DNA of 64,000 nt from Paratinospora sagittata. Its lineage: Eukaryota > Streptophyta > Magnoliopsida > Ranunculales > Menispermaceae. Both the position numbers and the translations under genes were made by a program. This document shows, in pieces, positions 21,677-34,700 of this stretch (its first letter is position 1; each line of letters begins with the position of its first letter). The notes beneath the pieces were generated by a model. It worked only from the letters and a program-made list of their open reading frames with translations, was not told the DNA's origin and did not search any database. The stretch is from positions 16,711,670-16,775,669 of the forward strand of contig CM069594.1 of NCBI GenBank assembly GCA_035771175.1, written 5' to 3'.

Positions 21677-22820
21677 ATGGACCCAGAGGAACGCCTTAGG
21701 CGTATAGAGGCAGTCTTAGAGGCCACTCAGCAGCAGCAGGCCCAGATTCTCGAGTTGCTAGGCCGTACACAGGGTGTTAGGCCACCACTGCAGGATGATG
21801 TGGCAGCGGCTGTAGAGCACAGTAGTGTGGCAGCAGTAGTAGGGGATCAGGCAGAGCAGGCAGGACCAGCTAGGGTCCAGCATGTCGTAGCTGGGGAGGC
21901 TGAGGCTGAGCGGGCAGAGAAGGACCGCTATGAGAAGGTTATGAAAGCCTTCAAGTTTCGGGATCCTGCTGAGTTTCCGGGAGGTCTTGATTTAGAGCTT
22001 GCTGAGGGATGGTTGACTCGGATGGAGACCATATTCAATGATATGAGAGCGCTTGAGCATGATAAGGTCAAGCTTGCCAGGTTTAAGCTGATTGGCAAGG
22101 CTAACAAATGGTGGGAACGGGTGGAGTGTCTCGAGGGCGAGGTCCGGACTTGGACTAGATTCAAGGAGTTGTTCTTTGTAGAGTTCTATCCACGGGCCGA
22201 GAGGGATCAACGTCGGATCCAGTTTCTACATTTGACCCAGGGCAACATGTCCGTGAGAGAGTACGAGCAAGAGTTCAACAGGTTGGCACTCTTCGCTCCA
22301 GAGATGGTTTCTACCGATGAGCTGAGGATGCAGAGGATACGGGATGGTTTCAGAGGCCGTATCCGTGAGGGTTTGGCACTGGCTGGCGTGCAGACCTATG
22401 CACAGGCTATGGGGCAGGCCGCAGATTTTGAGGCCGCAGAGGTAAATTCTCGGATGAGGTTAGCTGCAGCAGTCCAGGCACCCGCAGCTCCTACAGTTCA
22501 GACTCAACAGGCAGGGTTAGAGGCACAGTATTTCAGTGGCAGGAGAGGCCGACGCAATAAAAGGCCAAGATTCAACGGCAGTGGATATGAGGCATCCGTA
22601 GCCTCCGCTCCAGTATCAGTGGTACCACCAGCTGCGGGCCACAGTGTTCAGATTCCTAGTCGATCCCAGTAGCAGCAACAGAGTTTTGTCAGATCTGGTG
22701 GACAGCAGACAGCCGGAACCGGGTCGCAGGCTGTATCTTTTGCACCTAGAGTACCAAGGCCGATTGTGTGGTATGGTTGTGGGACTCCAGGGCATAAGAG
22801 GAACCAGTGTCGACAGAGGA
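21677..22820 (+). pseudogene. gag: gag of the complete chromovirus
   Basis: It starts at ATG in a good context (AGCCATGG). An N-terminal Gln-rich coiled stretch (about residues 5-40) precedes the retrotransposon gag domain, with FRDPAEFPGG, KWWERVECLEGEV and GNMSVREYEQEFNRLA at about residues 90-200. A TAG at 22670-22672 interrupts the frame, one C-to-T change from CAG. The frame continues into the zinc-knuckle region (22769-22810), where the first cysteine position reads Trp ([14 protein letters not shown]), so the knuckle is incomplete. Capsid-forming role is from family knowledge. It leads into pol without a frame change. Confidence 0.9.
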
Positions 22821-25800
22821 TGCCTTTTGGTAAGTTTAGACCTACAGCTGCACCTACCAGAGAGCAGGCCAGACCTGTTACACAGGCAGATCCTGAGGCT
22901 AGCAAGCAACTAATAGAAGGTACAATCAACATTTGCAATTCGTTGATGTATGTCTTGATTGATGCTGGTTCTACTCTGTCATTTATTTCTGGTGGTGTAG
23001 TAGATAGATTGAGATTGTCTACTATTAGGACTAGTACGCCGTTGATTTTGAGTACGGTGGCCGGTGAGAGAATTTACCCTAATATGGTATGTGTGGGATG
23101 CATTGTGAGATTCGAGGACCATGAGATGTCTGTTGACCTTAAAGTCTTAGAGTTCCTAGAGTTTGATGCCATTTTGGGTATGGATTGGCTGGCAGCATAT
23201 CACGCTCACATTGATTGCTTCGGCAAGAGGGTTATCTTTCAGATACCCGGAGAGCCAGTCTTCGTCTTTCGAGGAAGGACTGCATCGAAACCACCTACCC
23301 AGGGTAGATTAGCCACTGATGATGAGGTTGCTACGATGGCGAGTTTGACGCCAGTGGATGATGTGAGTCAGGGTATTCAGCTAGCAGACATTCCTATAGT
23401 CTGCGAGTACCCAGAGGTCTTTCCTGATGAGTTACCTGGCTTGCCGCCTAGGCGAGAGGTAGATTTTATCATTGAGTTGATGCCCGGTACTAAACCAATT
23501 TCCATTCCACCGTATCGTATGGCACCGAAAGAGTTGAACGAACTCAGAGCCCAGCTTGATGAGCTGATGGACAAGGGATTTATTTCTCCTAGCATGTCAC
23601 CTTGGGGAGCGCCTGTGTTGTTCGTCAAGAAAAAAGATGGGAGTCTTCGTTTGTGTATAGACTATCGTCAACTGAATAAGGTGACTGTGAAGAACAAATA
23701 TCCACTTCCTCGTATTGATGACTTGTTTGACCAATTGATTGGGGCCAAGTTCTTTTCGAAGATTGACTTGAGGTCTGGGTACCATCAGTTGAGGATAAGA
23801 GATGAGGATGTGCCGAAAACTGCTTTTCGGACGAGGTATGGACATTACGAGTTTCTGGTGATGCCCTTCGGGTTGACTAATGCACCAGCAATGTTCAAGG
23901 ATCTGATGCAGAGAGTGTTCAGGCCGTACCTTGACCAGTTCATTATAGTCTTCATCGATGATATCCTAGTCTATTCTAAGACAAGAGAGGATCATGAACG
24001 TCATCTCAGAGTTACTTTGTAGACATTGTTGGAGCATAGGCTGTATGCTAAGCTGAGCAAGTGTGATTTCTGGATGACTAAGGTGAAATTCTTGGGTCAT
24101 GTGGTTAGTGCAGAGGGTATTTCTGTTGATTCTGCTAAGGTTGAGGCAATCATTGATTGGCCAAGACCAACCACAGTGACCGAGATTCGTAGCTTTCTGG
24201 GTTTGGCTGGCTATTACAGGAAGTTCATGAAGGACTTTTCCAAGATATCTGCGCCGATAACTAAGCTGACTCAGAAGAACGTGGCCTTCACGTGGTCGGA
24301 TGCCTGTGAGAAAGCTTTCAGTGAGTTGAAAAAGAGGTTGACTACAGCTCCAGTGTTGATTCTTCCAGAGCCTGGGAAAGAGTTGGTAATTTATACTGAT
24401 GCATCACTCTTAGGTCTGGGATGTGTATTGATGCAGGAGGGTCGAGTGGTTGCATATGCATCTAGACAACTTAAGGTGCATGAGCAGACCTACCCTGTGC
24501 ATGATTTGGAGCTGGCCGCTATTGTATTTGCACTGAAGCTATGGAGGCATTACCTTTATGGTGAGAGGTTCACTTTGTTTTTCGATCACAAGAGTTTGAA
24601 GTACCTCTTTGATCAGAAGGAGCTGAATATGCGGCAGAGGAGATGGTTCGAGTTACTAAAGGATTATGATTTCTCTTTGCAGTATCATCCTGGCAAAGCC
24701 AATGTTGTGGCTGATGCTTTAAGCCGTAGGCGAGCAGGGACTCAGGTGGTTGCTTTTCAGATGGCCCAGCAGTGGCATTTACTTGAGAGAGTGACTATGA
24801 TGAGTATACTCTCAAACGCACCACTTACTGAGATATGTGCTCAGATGCACGTGCAGCTTGCAGATGCCCATATTCCGAGGGTTAGATATTTACAGGAACA
24901 TTGTCCAGATTATGACATGTACCGTGGATACGCAGACAGTGTTGACCAGGCCGATTGGCTGATTGGTCCAGATGATGTCTTGCGGTATAGAGGGAGACTA
25001 TGGATCCCATATGATGCTGAGTTGCGTGCTGAGATACTTCGAGAGGCTCACAGGTCTCAGTATACTGTTCATCCAGGGGCTACCAAGACGTACCATGACA
25101 TGAAGAGATCTGTATGGTGGCACGGGATGAAGAAGAGTATTGCTGAGTATGTGCAGAGATGTGAGGTGTGTCAGCAGGTTAAGGCTGAACACCGGAAGCC
25201 TGGAGGTCAGATGCAACCATTGCCCATACCCGAGTGGAAATGGGAACACATCACAATGGATTTCATCATGGGATTGCCGAGGTCTCAGGGTAGATTTGAT
25301 GCCATTTGGGTTGTGGTCGATAGATTGACCAAGAGTGCGCACTTCCTTCCTATGAGCGCCAGGGACTCTGTGGATAGACTGAGCAGATTATATGTGAGAG
25401 AGATCGTGAGATTGCATGGAGTGCCCTTGTCTATCGTGTCGGATTGAGATCCACGATTTACATCGAGGTTTTGGCAGGCCTTGTAGACTCGATTTGGGAC
25501 CCGCCTCCGACTAAGTACAGCATTTCATCCTCAGACGAACGGTCAGTCCGAGAGAGTGATTCAGATGCTGGAGGATATGCTCAGGTCTTGCATTTTGGAG
25601 TTTGGTGGTGGTTGGGGTGAGCATTTGCCCTTGTGTGAATTTGCTTACAACAACAGTTATCAGGCTAGCATCGGTATGGCACCGTATGAGGCTTTGTATG
25701 GAAAACCCTGTAGATCTCCAGCTTGTTGGTACGAGGTGGGTGATACGCAGCTATGGGGCCCTGATGCACTTGTTGAGCAGACTGAGAAAGTCAAGCTGAT

Positions 25801-26322
25801 TCGACAGAGGCTGAAGTCAGCTCAGGACAGGCAAAAAAGTTATTATGATAACCGACATCGTCCGTTAGAGTTTGCTGTGAGAGATCTAGTTTTGCTTAAG
25901 GTCTCGCCACTCAAAGGACAGATGAGGTTCGGTGTCAGTGGGAAACTTGCCCCTAGGTTTATTGGGCCATTCCGGATTGTTGAGAGGATTGGACCAGTAG
26001 CGTACAGGTTGGCTCTACCTTCTCAGCTCGAGGGTGTTCATGATGTATTCCACGTATCGATGCTGAGGAAGTTTAATGAAGATCCATTGAAGGAGTCTTA
26101 TCCCGATCCAGCTCATGTGCTTGATGTGAGTCATCTGCAAGTTGGGGAGGATACGACTTATGAGGAGTTGCCTATTCAGATTATGGCTCGTAGGGTTCAG
26201 AAATTGAGTAATAAGGAAATCCCGCTTGTCGCGTCAGATGGCAATTCCACTATAATGAAGAGCAAACCTGGGAGCGCGAGGACCAGATGAGAAAGCAATT
26301 CCCCGACCTCTTTGCCGACTGA
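22821..26322 (+). pseudogene. pol: pol of the complete chromovirus: PR-RT-RH-INT-chromodomain
   Basis: The protease active site reads D-A-G (22961-22969) where D-S-G or D-T-G is usual. RT has [22 protein letters not shown] and the FIDD pair at 23957-23962. RNase H has [18 protein letters not shown] and VVADALSRR. Integrase has an HHCC finger near 25050-25170, TMDFI, IVSD and NGQSERVI. The C-terminal GKLAPRFIGPF core is intact. Stops at 24020 (TAG), 25445 (TGA) and 25484 (TAG) are in frame. Near 26230 the register shifts by one base, so the last about 30 codons, the chromodomain-like NEEQTWERED and FPDLFAD, are read in the next frame to the TGA ending at 26322. Confidence 0.93.
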
Positions 26323-26363
26323 GGTTAGTTCTCTTGCTTTATTTTTGAGGACAAAAATATTCC

Positions 26364-26378
26364 TAAGTTGGCGAGAGT
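26364..26378 (+). promoter_or_regulatory. Polypurine tract
   Basis: A mostly purine stretch (AAGTTGGCGAGAGT) abuts the TGTAGCACC start of the 3' LTR. It has two pyrimidine interruptions. Confidence 0.65.
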
Positions 26379-29230
26379 TGTAGCACCCGTGCCTTTAGGT
26401 GACGTCATTTTGACCCATAGTGTACCCTATACGTATTCGTATACGTATGTGTATATGTATTTTGACCCATAGTGTCTTTGCATGATTTTAGATCATAAAG
26501 GGTGCGCATGAAATTTCGGAACCATCGGAGACCCGTTCGACGTCAAAACATTTCAGAAACGATGTTTTGGATCCAGTGGAGCTTTCTCCATGGAGGAAGA
26601 AATTTCTGTCACAACTTACATCAATGGTTTGATCTCCTAGATACCTTGTCTGATTGGGCTGAAATTTTGTCAGCTCATTCTTATATGATAGATCTTCATT
26701 ATGCACGGTGAAGATCTTGATTCGAGTTACCTACTTTGGGTTATAAGACCCAAAACACTGTTTCACGGATTCTGGGATTTTCTTACGAAGTTTTGATCAA
26801 ACAGATAGATCTCACAATCCCACCGTTGGATTGAGCCTAAAGTTTACCAGAATGTTGATAACTTACGCATTCAATGTTTGAACGGTTAAGATGTTAAATT
26901 CGTTCGTATTTTGCAAGAAATAGACTATCTAAATGCAAGTATTGTAACAGGAAAACTGGGTTTTTAATAGTTTTGACAGCTTTTAGTTGTGGGCCTAAGC
27001 TTATCTATTTAAGCAACCAAAACGTGATTTTAGGCTCATTTGCTCATTTCTCAGCCAGAAAAGAGAGAAAGGAGCTGGAGAGGAGTAAAGGAGAGGAAAG
27101 TTAGGGTTTGGTGGTTTCTTGCTCAAGAACACCTTAAGGTTTGTATTTTTCCTCCATTTCTTCCTTGAATCTCTCTATTAGTTGCATGATAGCTTTATTT
27201 TGAGCATGAGGGTTTCATTTTGATGCATGCATTGTGATGAACCTTGGATGGGTGGAAGACCAAAGTTGGAGTTGAGTCTTGCATATCACATATGTGTGAT
27301 TAGAGAGTGCAAGGAGTACACTAATGGTGAAAGCCCCAATTTCTAGCAAGAAATTGGAAGGTTTAGTTCAAATGACCTATACTTAGTTTATGGCCTTAGA
27401 CTTTTTCAAAATGTTTGCATGTCAACTATGTTGATCTAGTGGCCATTGTGGATGATTCCATGTTGCAAGATCAGTAAAATTCATGGTTGAACATGGTGGC
27501 CTAGTGTAAAATTGGCAATAGGGCATATGTATGAAAATTTCCAGATTTGGGGCTTTTGATGCTCTTGATATAAAATCTGGAAAATTATGCAATGTAGGTC
27601 TAATTGGACATGATTAGAGTTTTTTGATGATTGAATTCAGTGGGTTCTCATAATGGACACCCTAAGGTTGACTAATTTTGATCTAGACTAAGTATTTGGT
27701 AATTTTGCATGTAATTTGGGGATTTTGCCCAAATTGGGAGTTTTCACCCAAAGCAAGTCAATTTGTGAAATTGACTTGGGGATTGTTTAATTGGGCCCAA
27801 ATTAAGTAGAATCATGGGTTTAAAATGTTAGAACCTATGTTAAATTGATATGACTTAGTTCATTTTGACCTTATGTCTTATATTGGCCTAATTGGGGATT
27901 TTGACCAAGACTTAGTCAATTGATGAAATTGACTTGATGTATAGTCTAATTGACCCTAATTATAATTGAATTTCATGTATATTAGTGGTTGGATCATGGG
28001 ATCACCCTATTACATTCAATTTAGGTCAATCTTAGTTTAATTGAGTCTAAATGATCAAGTTGGGCAATATGGAAATTGGCTCAAGGGGGTAATCAATTTA
28101 GAATCTAATTGACTTTAGATTGGGTTTGAACATGGGGTTTTGACACACTTTATGACTGATTTTCAGTTGTGTGAACCATGTTATTTCCAGGTCTTGTGAT
28201 TGATCTTGAACCCGTTTAGTCAATTGGAGAGTTTTGGCAATTGGATTGGCTAGACTTAGCCAATCAAGTGTGAGTGTTCTTTTACTTTTGGATTATTTAT
28301 ATGTGGCATTGTATTATAGAAATGTTTTAAATGCTTATGTATAATGGTATGCATGTTTTAATATTCCATGAAATACATTTGGGCATAATTCATTGGGATG
28401 ACAATTTGGGTTGAGGCTCCTAGTTGGAATTTCCTCTTTTTGGGAATTCTCGTAAGTCTAGCGGCGATCCCAGTTGTGTACCTGGCAGAGGGTTTTATGC
28501 CTTGTGTATGGGTAGGTTAGTTTAAACTAATCCTACGTGCTGCACAACCCCATAAACCCTATTAGAATACGGGTATTGTGCGTGTGTTCGGGCGCTGTGT
28601 GTCGCGCACCAGGCCTTGAAACCCCCATACTCAGGAGGTGTTAGGTTTGCATGAGCATGACTGCAAAATGTTATGCATCGTCTTATGTATGACTTGATGC
28701 ATTATGTTAGCATGTATGTAATATATTTCGTCATCATGACATTTCAACTGTTTTATGATCTTATCATGTTTTATAAATGCACGTATATACCACTTGTAAA
28801 TAACATTCACTGAGCTGGCTGTAGCTCACACCACACCATCTTCTTTCAGGATCTGATAGAAAAGGAAAAGGGAAGGCTTGACTGCGGAGCGTCCCTTGTT
28901 TTTGTTTCATGTAGGTGTTGTACATTTAGTTTTGTATTTTGATAATTATGTACATGATAACACCTAGTAATTGTATATTTAACACATAGTTGGGATGTGT
29001 TGGGTTTTGTATCATTTTGAAGACTCTGGAATTTTATGTTTGTAAAACTTTGGAGAAGTAATATTTTATTTCATTATGATCATGATAGTTGGTTGTTAAT
29101 GATGTATTTTTATTTCTTTTTGGGGATTCGTATATGTATTTTAGGCTGACGGGACGTCGGGTGTACCGATGGAGGGTATACTTGGAGGTTCCCGTGCCGG
29201 TCAGGACGTCACGTATAGTGGGTCGTGACA
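26379..29230 (+). repeat. 3' LTR, 2852 bp
   Basis: Same ends as the 5' LTR. It differs by about 18 substitutions in the first 0.6 kb, about 11 in the last 0.8 kb and none that I can find in the central about 1.45 kb. One replacement near 26462-26472 makes it 16 bp shorter. The terminal TGACGTCA copy is changed to GGACGTCA here. Confidence 0.95.
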
Positions 29231-29266
29231 GAAGGTTCATCTCAAAGCTTTGTAAGTATCCCCTTT
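29231..29266 (+). repeat. Right-hand remainder of the copia LTR hit by the 18606 element
   Basis: It starts with the second GAAGG copy and continues TTCATCTCAAAGCTTTGTAAG, as in the intact LTR seen in reverse near 44640. It ends where Athila-like sequence begins. Confidence 0.7.
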
Positions 29267-29479
29267 GTTGAAATTCTTGACAACTCTATACTCTTAAAAC
29301 TTTTCCTAGAAGCGAATATTCTTTTTGGTGTAATCTTGGAGGCCACGTGTGTGTTAATAATGTTGAGTTAAGTCTTTAATTGTTCGAAATTGTGACTGTA
29401 GAAAGGTAGTGTTAATCATGAGTTTAGTTTTGTCTTTTCCTTTGCTCGGGGCAATCAAAGTCCTAAGTTTAGGGATATT
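29267..29479 (+). other. 3' internal end of an Athila/Tat-like element with polypurine tract
   Basis: The tail TTTGCTCGGGGCAATCAAAGTCCTAAGTTTAGGG (29441-29475) matches the corresponding TTTGCTCGGGACGACCAAAG tail before the LTR at 37629. No coding sequence remains. Confidence 0.65.
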
Positions 29480-30845
29480 TGTTGAGTTGCATAGTTAGAT
29501 AGGTTTTAGAGCATGTTTTAGGCGTGTTTTAGGACATTTCATGCTCTAGTTTGATGTGTTTATGTTAGTTTTGATGCATTTGATAGTTTAGGAATAAATT
29601 GATTTTTATGCATTATTTTGGTTTACTAATTTATAATTTGACTCATTTTATGTTTGAGTGTGTTATTGATTTGATTTGATTTGTTTTGTAGTAATTTAGA
29701 TGTGTTATTCATGGTTTTGGATGATGAAAACATGTACAAGAAGTTGTAAAAGAGAAGCATGAAGAACCCAAGTCGAAGCGGTGTGAAAAAATGGATAAGT
29801 CCACTAAAAAGGAATGCTCTGGGCATCGCGACGCTGCGATAGTGAACTAAACAACATTCTGGGCGCCGCGACTCCCATCACGGCACTGCTGGGTTTCCAA
29901 TTTTTTCAGGATTTTTGTGATTTTCACAGTTTTTCTCCTACACTTTCTAATTTGGATTCTAGACGATTAGGGGGATATTCTATATCGATTTTTAGGGTTT
30001 TTGAAGAGAGGAGGACTGGAAAGACGAAGAGACGGCTAGGAGTGAAGGAATGCAAAGATTCGAAGTTGGAAACAAGGAAGAAGATTCAAGTTCCAGGATT
30101 TTCTAGTTTTTTATTCATGTATATTTTTGAGTTTTTCTTGATATCTTGTGTTATTTTTATCCAAGCTACGAACTAAGTTTACTTTCTAGAGAGGAGATGG
30201 ATCCTAACTTCAATATTATGGTTTAATTTTAGATTTTGTTTATTATCAATGAAATTTCTATAGTTTATTCATAATTTCATATACTTAATGCTTTTGGTTT
30301 CTTGGCTACAAATCGAATGAACTTAGATTTCGAAGGCGGCACTCAAGAGAGAGTTTTCTAGGTTGGAAAAAGGGGATTATGACAAGAAATTGTTGTAGAA
30401 TCGAGAGGCTTACAAGGTTTCATGAAGTTGTAGGAAAATCACCAAGTTTAATGGGTTGTTGAGAATACGGGTTTTATCGAGAGATCGAATCTTGTTCTTG
30501 ATGGTACGTTCTAATTCGGCACTCGAGAGAGGGAATTAGAGACGTGAGGATTTTGACTTGAGACTAGGAAATTGATTCGATAATAAGCATGTCTAAATTA
30601 CATAATTGAAGGTTAGGTGAAGTTGATTCTCTAGATTTTTCACATATATTGATATTTCTCCATAGTTTATTCATTTGATTAAATCTATTTGCTATTTAAA
30701 TACTTGAAATTCTACAATTTGATTCACTAGATAAAGTTAAAGATTAGTGAAAATGGTAATTGTTGAGGTAAGCAATCCTAGAGGACGACAACCCGATCTT
30801 CATCGGTTATTATTACTATCTGACATCGTACACTTCCGGTTTTCA
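29480..30845 (+). repeat. Athila/Tat-like LTR, about 1366 bp
   Basis: It begins TGTTGAGTTGC after the polypurine tract and shares the TTTTAGAGCATGTTTTAGG opening with the LTRs at 32291, 37629 and 42127. It contains the GCGACGCTGCGA / GGGCGCCGCGACTCC GC-rich block (29825-29890), GGCACTCGAGAGAGG motifs and the ACATCGTACACTTCCGG end. The exact end (TCA at 30843-30845) is inferred from the TGAT...ATCA ends of its relatives. Confidence 0.7.
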
Positions 30846-32290
30846 GTGAACAAATACAAAAAAAAAACATGATCAAATAAACTCTTCCCTGAGTTAAAAT
30901 GAAACTAAGCCCTTCTCCCCCTTTTGAAAACATCAAAAAGGTTGGCTCAGTCCTTCTTTCTCATCCCCTTTCTTTTCAGATCAACATCCTTCTTTTTGGA
31001 GCCACTGAAGCTTGCTTCATTGTCTTTGGATTGTCCTACCTTGTTGACACTCTTGATGAAATTAGCAAGGACTTTCTTAGAAACAACAGACTTACATGGG
31101 TTTGAAGAAGGTTTTGGGTGGCTTGAAACCTGCTGCACCCCTTGCATCAAGTCCTTGAGAAAACTCTGATGAGAACTTATGTCCTTCAAATTTAGGTCTG
31201 ACAGTGTGATTGCAGCTGGGACTGGGAAATCTTTGGGCAAGAGGTTCAATGTAAGGAGGGCTGACTTCCCTGGATATTCTGTGGAGAGGTTTATTTGATT
31301 CCTCTTTTTATTCTTCTTCAAGGATTCCTTAGAGTCTGTCAAATTCCCTTGGCCCTTGAGGTCTTGTAAAAGCTGGAGCTCTGGGGGCAGGAGAAACTTC
31401 TGAGGAAATCAACAACTTGTGCTTACTGGCTTGACTGAATCTGCAGGTAGGCTTGCGGTGGTCTAGCATATGGTGGCTTGACAGAGCTGATAGATGCTTT
31501 CATGAAAGTCTTAATTTCCTTTAGATTTTCTTGCATATCTTTCATTAGACTTTCACTGGTAGTAGATGATGATGTTGATGGTTGAAGTGCTTGTAGAGCT
31601 TCAAAGTGGTTGTTCATCAACTCTACTGACTGATACAACTTGTCAGAAGCTTGAGTGATTGCTTCAATGTAATCTTTTCTTTCTTCATTCTGTTGTTGTT
31701 GTTGTTGTTATTGCAGCAGCTTCTTCACAATGTCCATCATATCAGATTTCTTCTTCTCTTGTTCTTCCATTATCCTTTTCAGCATCAGTGAATTTAAGTA
31801 GGATTGGTCCTCCCTGATCCTCCTTAGAAAATCTTCTTCATCAAATAATGGAATCACTGGTTGGCTTGAGAAAGGGTGAGATGATGAAGGTTGATCACCT
31901 TGATCAGCACAAAAACTTTCATCTTGATCTTTATTCATCATAGAATGATGACTTAAATGAGATGGAGAGGGCTTGAGAATGATGACATTTGCATTGTGAG
32001 CAAAATTTCGTAATTAGCCTCATTTTCTTCTGAATGAAGCACCGTATTGACGTCATGTGAATCCTTTCCTGCTTCTTCTAGAATCACCTCAGTGACTTCC
32101 CTTTCTACTATCTGCATTTCTTCTGGAAGAATTTTAAGGACTACTCTTTCTACTCCAGCAGGCTCATGAATATCCAAGTTCATTGCCTCTTCCTGTGCAT
32201 CAAAGAAAGCTTCATGTTCAACTTTTCCTTCTTCCTCTTGATGCATCTCAGCATCTTCAAGATTATGAGGTTCCTTTCCCATAGGAACAT
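30846..32290 (-). pseudogene. Minus-strand gag-like ORF of the non-autonomous copia family (3' portion)
   Basis: It reads from 32290 down to 30846. Pieces at 32282-31953, 31941-31708, 31638-31423 and 31342-30947 are parts of one protein broken by stops and frameshifts. EEDFLRRIREDQ and EIKTFMKASISSV match the + strand copy at 13.8-14.4 kb, as does the lysine-rich C-terminus. The acidic N-terminal part continues across the 32291-38828 insertion to 38829-39077. A GTT/GCA-coded Gln run lies near 31690-31715. Function unknown; charged helical composition suggests a coiled-coil structural protein. Confidence 0.65.
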
Positions 32291-34694
32291 TGATAAGTAG
32301 GTATTTAGTATATGTTTTAGAGCATGTTTCAGGTGTGTTTTATGGTATTTAGTTCATATATTATGTTCGTTTACCATAAATTTGGTTATTTGATAGTTTT
32401 GTCAAGTTTTAGTGTTTTTTAAATTATTTAAGTTTGGATTTTTATAGGTTGGTTCATCAGATTATTAAAGCATGATACTCACTTGATTTGGGTTGTTTTG
32501 AAGGTGTTTTGATGGACCTAAAGTGGACTTGGAAGTTGGAAGCAAGTTGCATGTGTTGGCTCATATATGTCCAAAAAGGGGGTGAATTGGACACTTAGCA
32601 GATTTTAACATTTCATAAAAATGTGTGAAATAATGAAAGTAGATTAAACAAAGTATAGCAATCAAATACAACAAATGTAAATGAGACAATGCAAGCAAGA
32701 TTTATAGTGGTTCGGTCGTGCCTACATCCACTACCTAACCTCCTCAGTTAGGATTTGTTCAAACTCCACTATGGACCTTCTTACGAGAGAATATCAAACC
32801 AATCCACTTTCTCAACTTACGGGTGTGAGAGAACGGTTTTTCTACTTACAGGTGAAAGAGAACCTATTCTCAACTTACGGGTGTGAGAAGACCGAATACA
32901 ACTTTGAGCAACACTTGCTCTAACTCAGTGACTTGCCAGTCACCACAAACTGAATACAATTTTATCTGCGTCTTGACTCATCAAGTCTAGGAGGGCGTTG
33001 CTAAAATATTAGCGTCCTGAAAGACTTTTATACAAGCTATTTTTAATTTCTCAATTAAAGCTCGAAAAAACATAATGTAACCGGATTAAATCGAATATGC
33101 AACCAATTGATTAAAACATGCAAGCATACATATTGTTGAATTACATGACATAGAAGGTCCTACAACCTATCATAATCTAATCATACAAATAAACATCTTC
33201 AAACGATCATGGTCTTCAAGAAGATCTTTAATATGTTCGCCATGCATCATTAAATCTTTGAAACCTTCAAGTAAGATTAGATATGCCATATGTGCAGTAA
33301 TATCTTAAACAAAATGTAGTTTTGTAATCATCAAAATCTTTCATAATAGGGACATATTCTCGTAAGGGACATGAAGATAATTGGTTCAATAGCATGAAGT
33401 TTGCTTGAAGATACATGTGCAAATCAAGACAAAAATGCATGGAAAAATGGCTAAGTCCACAAGCAAGAGGAAAAAAAGATGCAAAAATCCAGTGTGTGGA
33501 CGCTGCGATGCTGGGATTCGAAAAATTTTAGAAAGTGCACGACTTTTGTAGTTTGTCCATACCTTTTTCAATTTAACTCTGAATTAGACGTGGTTTGTTT
33601 CTATATATTCCTTACTTGAAATATTATAGGATGCAAGGGCTTTGGGGTTGATTTTGAGTGGAGAACAAGAAGAAAAACGGCGAGAAAGAAAACTAATGTG
33701 CGATTTAAAATAGAAACTTTTTAATTTTGTTGCGAACTTTCTTAGTTCGACTTGAACGCTTCTTGGACGACTTCTTATGGACTTGTAGCTATATAAAGAC
33801 CATTGTTTAGGGTTTTCGGGGCATCAAGGAGAGGAGAAAAGCTTGTGGAAAGGAACAAAGACGGCTAGGGTTTGGAAGCGAGGAGAAGAGCAAGATTGAA
33901 GACATTGAAGATTTCTCCTACACTTTCCCTTCCTTCTACTTTGTTTTTCTGGTTTTAGATTTATGTTCATCATGTTATTTCATGCTTTTATCTCTCAAGT
34001 TATGAACTAAATGCTCTATCTAGAGGTGTAGATCAATCCAAACTATAAATTATGTCATGTTCTTAAACTTTTGATTATTCATTAATAGAGTTGTTAGTTT
34101 ATTTATGTTTTTCTACTCTTAATGCTATTGATCCCTTGATCACGGATTGATTGATCCTAGACTCGGAAGGCGACACTCAATAGAGGGTTTTTCGGGTTAG
34201 AACATGAGAAACATAACATGAAACGACCATAGAATCGATAGATTTGTGGAGTTTTATGAAGTCTTAGGGAAAATCATAGAACTTAATGAATTTTTGGGTT
34301 TTTGGGTTTTATTGATAGATCGAACTTAATTTTTTAAGAATATGCTCTAATGCGGCACTCAAGAGAGGGTATTTGAAATCTCAGGATTTTCAGCTTATAA
34401 AGTATAACTCCAATTGATGAATATCGCATATTTCTGGGCATAGTTGATAGTGAGGAGAGATTGAACCTCTATATGTTTTACCATATTGATTTTCATCCAA
34501 ATTCCCATAATTTGCTAATTTTATTATATTTCTTGTTTAATTGTTGTTTTTAGTTTATTAATCATTCAACTTTGATTTTCTAAATAAAGTTAGGGTTAGT
34601 GAAACCGTATTTAGTGTGAGTGTCAATCCTAGAGGATGACAACCCGATAGCTCATTGGTTCTATATTATAACTTGACACCATACACACGCATCA
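32291..34694 (+). repeat. 5' LTR of the non-autonomous Athila-like element (interrupted)
   Basis: About 1.57 kb of LTR once the nested solo LTR (838 bp) is discounted. Compared with the 3' LTR it keeps a stretch (about 33400-33620) that the 3' LTR lacks. Confidence 0.85.
32554..33391 (-). repeat. Solo copia LTR, internally deleted, with target duplication GCATG
   Basis: On the minus strand it runs from a TATTGAACC start (first G changed to A) to GAGCCAACA. GCATG flanks both sides (32549-32553 and 33392-33396). At 838 bp it is less than half of the 1.88-kb relative at 44173-46056; the missing middle covers most of U3 and the TATA region. Hairpin repeats at 32812-32890 remain. Confidence 0.85.
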
Positions 34695-34700
34695 AGTTTT

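Larger units (their letters stand above)
18606..29230 (+). mobile_element. Complete Ty3/gypsy chromovirus (Tekay-like), 10,625 bp
   Basis: Two LTRs (18606-21473 and 26379-29230) bound an internal region with an iMet primer site, gag, pol with chromodomain-like end and a polypurine tract. Direct target duplications GAAGG flank it (18601-18605 and 29231-29235). It sits inside a copia LTR. Coding capacity is broken by four in-frame stops (22670, 24020, 25445, 25484) and one shift near 26230. It is the youngest-looking complete element in the window, judging from about 1% overall LTR difference counted by eye. Confidence 0.95.
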
